Shown: positions 27,561 through 29,132 of the stretch, in pieces
How the letters are laid out: each line of letters begins with the position of its first letter
Numbering within the stretch: the stretch's first letter is position 1
Assembly: GCA_003427395.1 (NCBI GenBank)
Contig: BFEA01000779.1
Span: 1-29,132 of the forward strand
Source: Chara braunii
Lineage: Eukaryota; Streptophyta; Charophyceae; Charales; Characeae
Length of the DNA stretch: 29,132 bases
Direction of reading: 5' to 3'
Notes under the pieces: model-generated
What the model saw: only the letters and a program-made list of their open reading frames with translations
Told to the model about the DNA's origin: nothing
Databases searched by the model: none
Program-made: the position numbers and the translations under genes

Positions 27561-28543
27561 ACATATGGGAAGCGACCAATAGGACCACATCACATCGACA
27601 TACGGCTTCACATTTTCGAGCAACCGACGATCACCTTACCCAGTCACGTTCCCAGAGAAATTCGCAAGTCTTTGATTGATGTGTTGCATGGATATGTTGA
27701 GGTATTGAGTGTGCACGATTGTGATATTGGGTTGTCAGGCGTGATTGAACGCGCGATCCTCACAGGGGATCATCCACCGATTAGTTGCGCTCCCTATCAG
27801 TACTCTCCGGCGCAACGACTGACCATGTTCCAGAGAGTAAAGGAGTTTGAAGCTAATGGATGGATTGAACCCGTCATCGGACCATGGTCGTTTCCTGTGG
27901 TGATTGTACCAAAAAGGGCGGGAGGAATTCGTATATGTATCGATTACCAAAAGTTGAATGACATTACGATTAAGGATGTGTATCCCCTCCCCCGGATTTA
28001 TGATTTGTTGGATGCTATTGCTGGTGCTCGATTTTTCAGTAAGTTTGATGTTCACCACGGATTCCACCATCTCCTCGTCCAAAAAGAAGATCGCCTGAAG
28101 ACGGTCTTCGTTCTTTTCGAGGGGACTTGGCAATGGATTCGATGCCCGATGGGAATTTGCAGTGCCCCAGCCACGTTTTAGCGCGCGATGAATGACCTTC
28201 GAGAACTTCGTGCGAAAACGAGGCTGGCGAAGAGCATAATTAATTATTGTGTGATAGTATATATGAATGATATCCTTGTGTATTCAAGTTCCTATGAAGG
28301 GCACGTACAACACGTCGAGTGAACGCGGCACGCACTGAAGGACGCTGGATTCAAGGTGGCTCTCGAGAAATGTCAGTTTTTCCTCACAGAGATTTCCTTT
28401 CTCGGCCACGTGGTTTGGACAAAGACTTGCAGTCGGAACCGCAAAAAGTAGCAGCCGTATAAGACGCACCGGTGCCGACGTCAGTAACACAAGTACGCGT
28501 CTTTTTGGGACTGGCGTTGTACTATCGGAGGTTTATCAAGGGA
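27513..28543 (+). pseudogene. Ty3/gypsy reverse transcriptase, mutated and truncated
   Basis: Frame 3 gives the N-terminal RT blocks (GWIEPVIGPWSFPVVIVPKR, GGIRICIDYQKLNDITIKD, YPLPRIYDLLDAIAGARFFS), motif A KFDVHHGFHHL (first catalytic Asp kept) and FEGTWQWIRCPMG. A TAG at 28179-28181 follows APATF where Gln is usual. Motif C is YMNDILVYS at 28260-28286: the first Asp of the catalytic Y-x-D-D is Asn. Further stops and a frameshift near 28430 follow, then FLGLALYYRRFIKG, at which point the sequence joins the inverted LTR copy. The RNase H and integrase domains are absent. Confidence 0.85.
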
Positions 28544-29132
28544 TAGCACGAAACGAAACCATGATTCAGACGATCAAGAAAGAGAAAAGGCGTGCGAGGC
28601 GAAGGACATATGGAAAACGGTTACAAAGAAAGAAGGAGCGTGAGCAAGAAGAAAAGAGTGTCGAAGGTAGCGAGGGAAATGGGGAGGGGAGGTTCGCATG
28701 CATGGCGCCTTCGCAGAGGCAAAAAGAGCACCGAAACAGTTACAGCTAATTCAAAATTGACAAGTATCATATCCGCACGTAGAGTGAGCGCGGGAAAAAG
28801 TTCTATACCTATTCAGATTCCTACGAAAATTCCCAGAGTTTTCCAAGACGAAATCGAGAACATTCATGCACAAGAAAGGACACGTTAGGTTTCGCTCAGT
28901 CCGGGATTCTTAATTGTCGACCCAAATTCCTAGTGTGCTCGCTAAGGCGCGCGTAATTCCCATGCATTTCCCGAATTGCAAAAACCGATCCCAAAATGAC
29001 GAAGGTCCTGAGAAGGACTGGCCTCCCTGATTACGAACAATGTACATTAATTCATGGAAATACAAAAAGAGGCCCTGTCGGTGTGTTTGCAAGAACACCA
29101 AAATTCCAAAAAAGAGGGGGGGGGGGGGGGGG
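28543..29132 (-). repeat. right arm of the ~600-bp inverted repeat (inverted LTR start)
   Basis: Reverse complement of about 22405-23007. It begins directly after the RT codons YYRRFIKG and runs to the window edge, ending in an 18-base G run opposite the C run at 22397. A plus-strand frame at 28561-28749 (Lys/Arg/Glu-rich) mirrors the minus frame at 22794-23159 and is a by-product of the repeat. Some of the G run may be a sequencing or assembly artefact. Confidence 0.9.

Noticed and set aside
28561-28888. Lys/Arg/Glu-rich frames near the right end
   Set aside because: The same frames occur inverted at 22697-23159; they belong to non-coding LTR sequence.

Overview
The window looks like an intergenic stretch of a large, repeat-rich green-lineage genome. 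A streptophyte (charophyte) alga such as Chara is my best guess. This is inferred from degenerate Ty3/gypsy and LINE-type retroelements, a primer-binding site resembling the plant initiator-tRNA-Met type, a U6 snRNA-derived fragment, Tourist-like MITEs and tRNA-related SINEs. I see no bacterial operon, rRNA, intact tRNA or CRISPR array, and no host gene I can name with confidence. Nearly every long open frame is a mobile-element protein or the antisense shadow of one.

Layout. (1) 1-2150: tail of a plus-strand Ty3/gypsy element (integrase C-terminus and chromo-like domain, two in-frame stops), then a putative 3' LTR with tandem repeats and a TATA box. (2) 2154-2410: two short minus-strand SINE-like units. 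(3) 2702-6731: a broken minus-strand LINE (RT palm, thumb, zinc-binding domain, C-terminus) with an internal 638-bp tandem duplication. (4) 6732-12016: the 3' half of a minus-strand LTR element, consisting of the end of integrase, an extra third ORF whose start overlaps the pol stop as ATGA, and a putative LTR of about 2.5 kb that itself contains a conserved reading frame. (5) 11920-14690: an unrecognised minus-strand open frame, then purine-rich repeats. (6) 14695-21430: small elements, including a 352-bp MITE, a LINE 3' fragment, a U6-derived fragment, foldback/hairpin repeats, a SINE with A and B boxes and a poly(A) tail, and a 405-bp PIF/Harbinger-like MITE with TAA target duplication. (7) 21529-22325: a small unknown ORF followed by a Thr/Asn-rich frame made by AAC microsatellites. 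(8) 22397-29132: a plus-strand LTR element (long LTR with the same conserved frame, PBS, gag, protease, RT) cut off inside pol, where an inverted copy of its own LTR start begins.

The strongest unexplained signal is the pair of frames at 7088-7210 (minus) and 24099-24221 (plus). They encode similar peptides although most shared residues use different codons. Both sit a few hundred bases before the end of related LTR-like regions, so they look like one conserved LTR-encoded protein rather than shared DNA.
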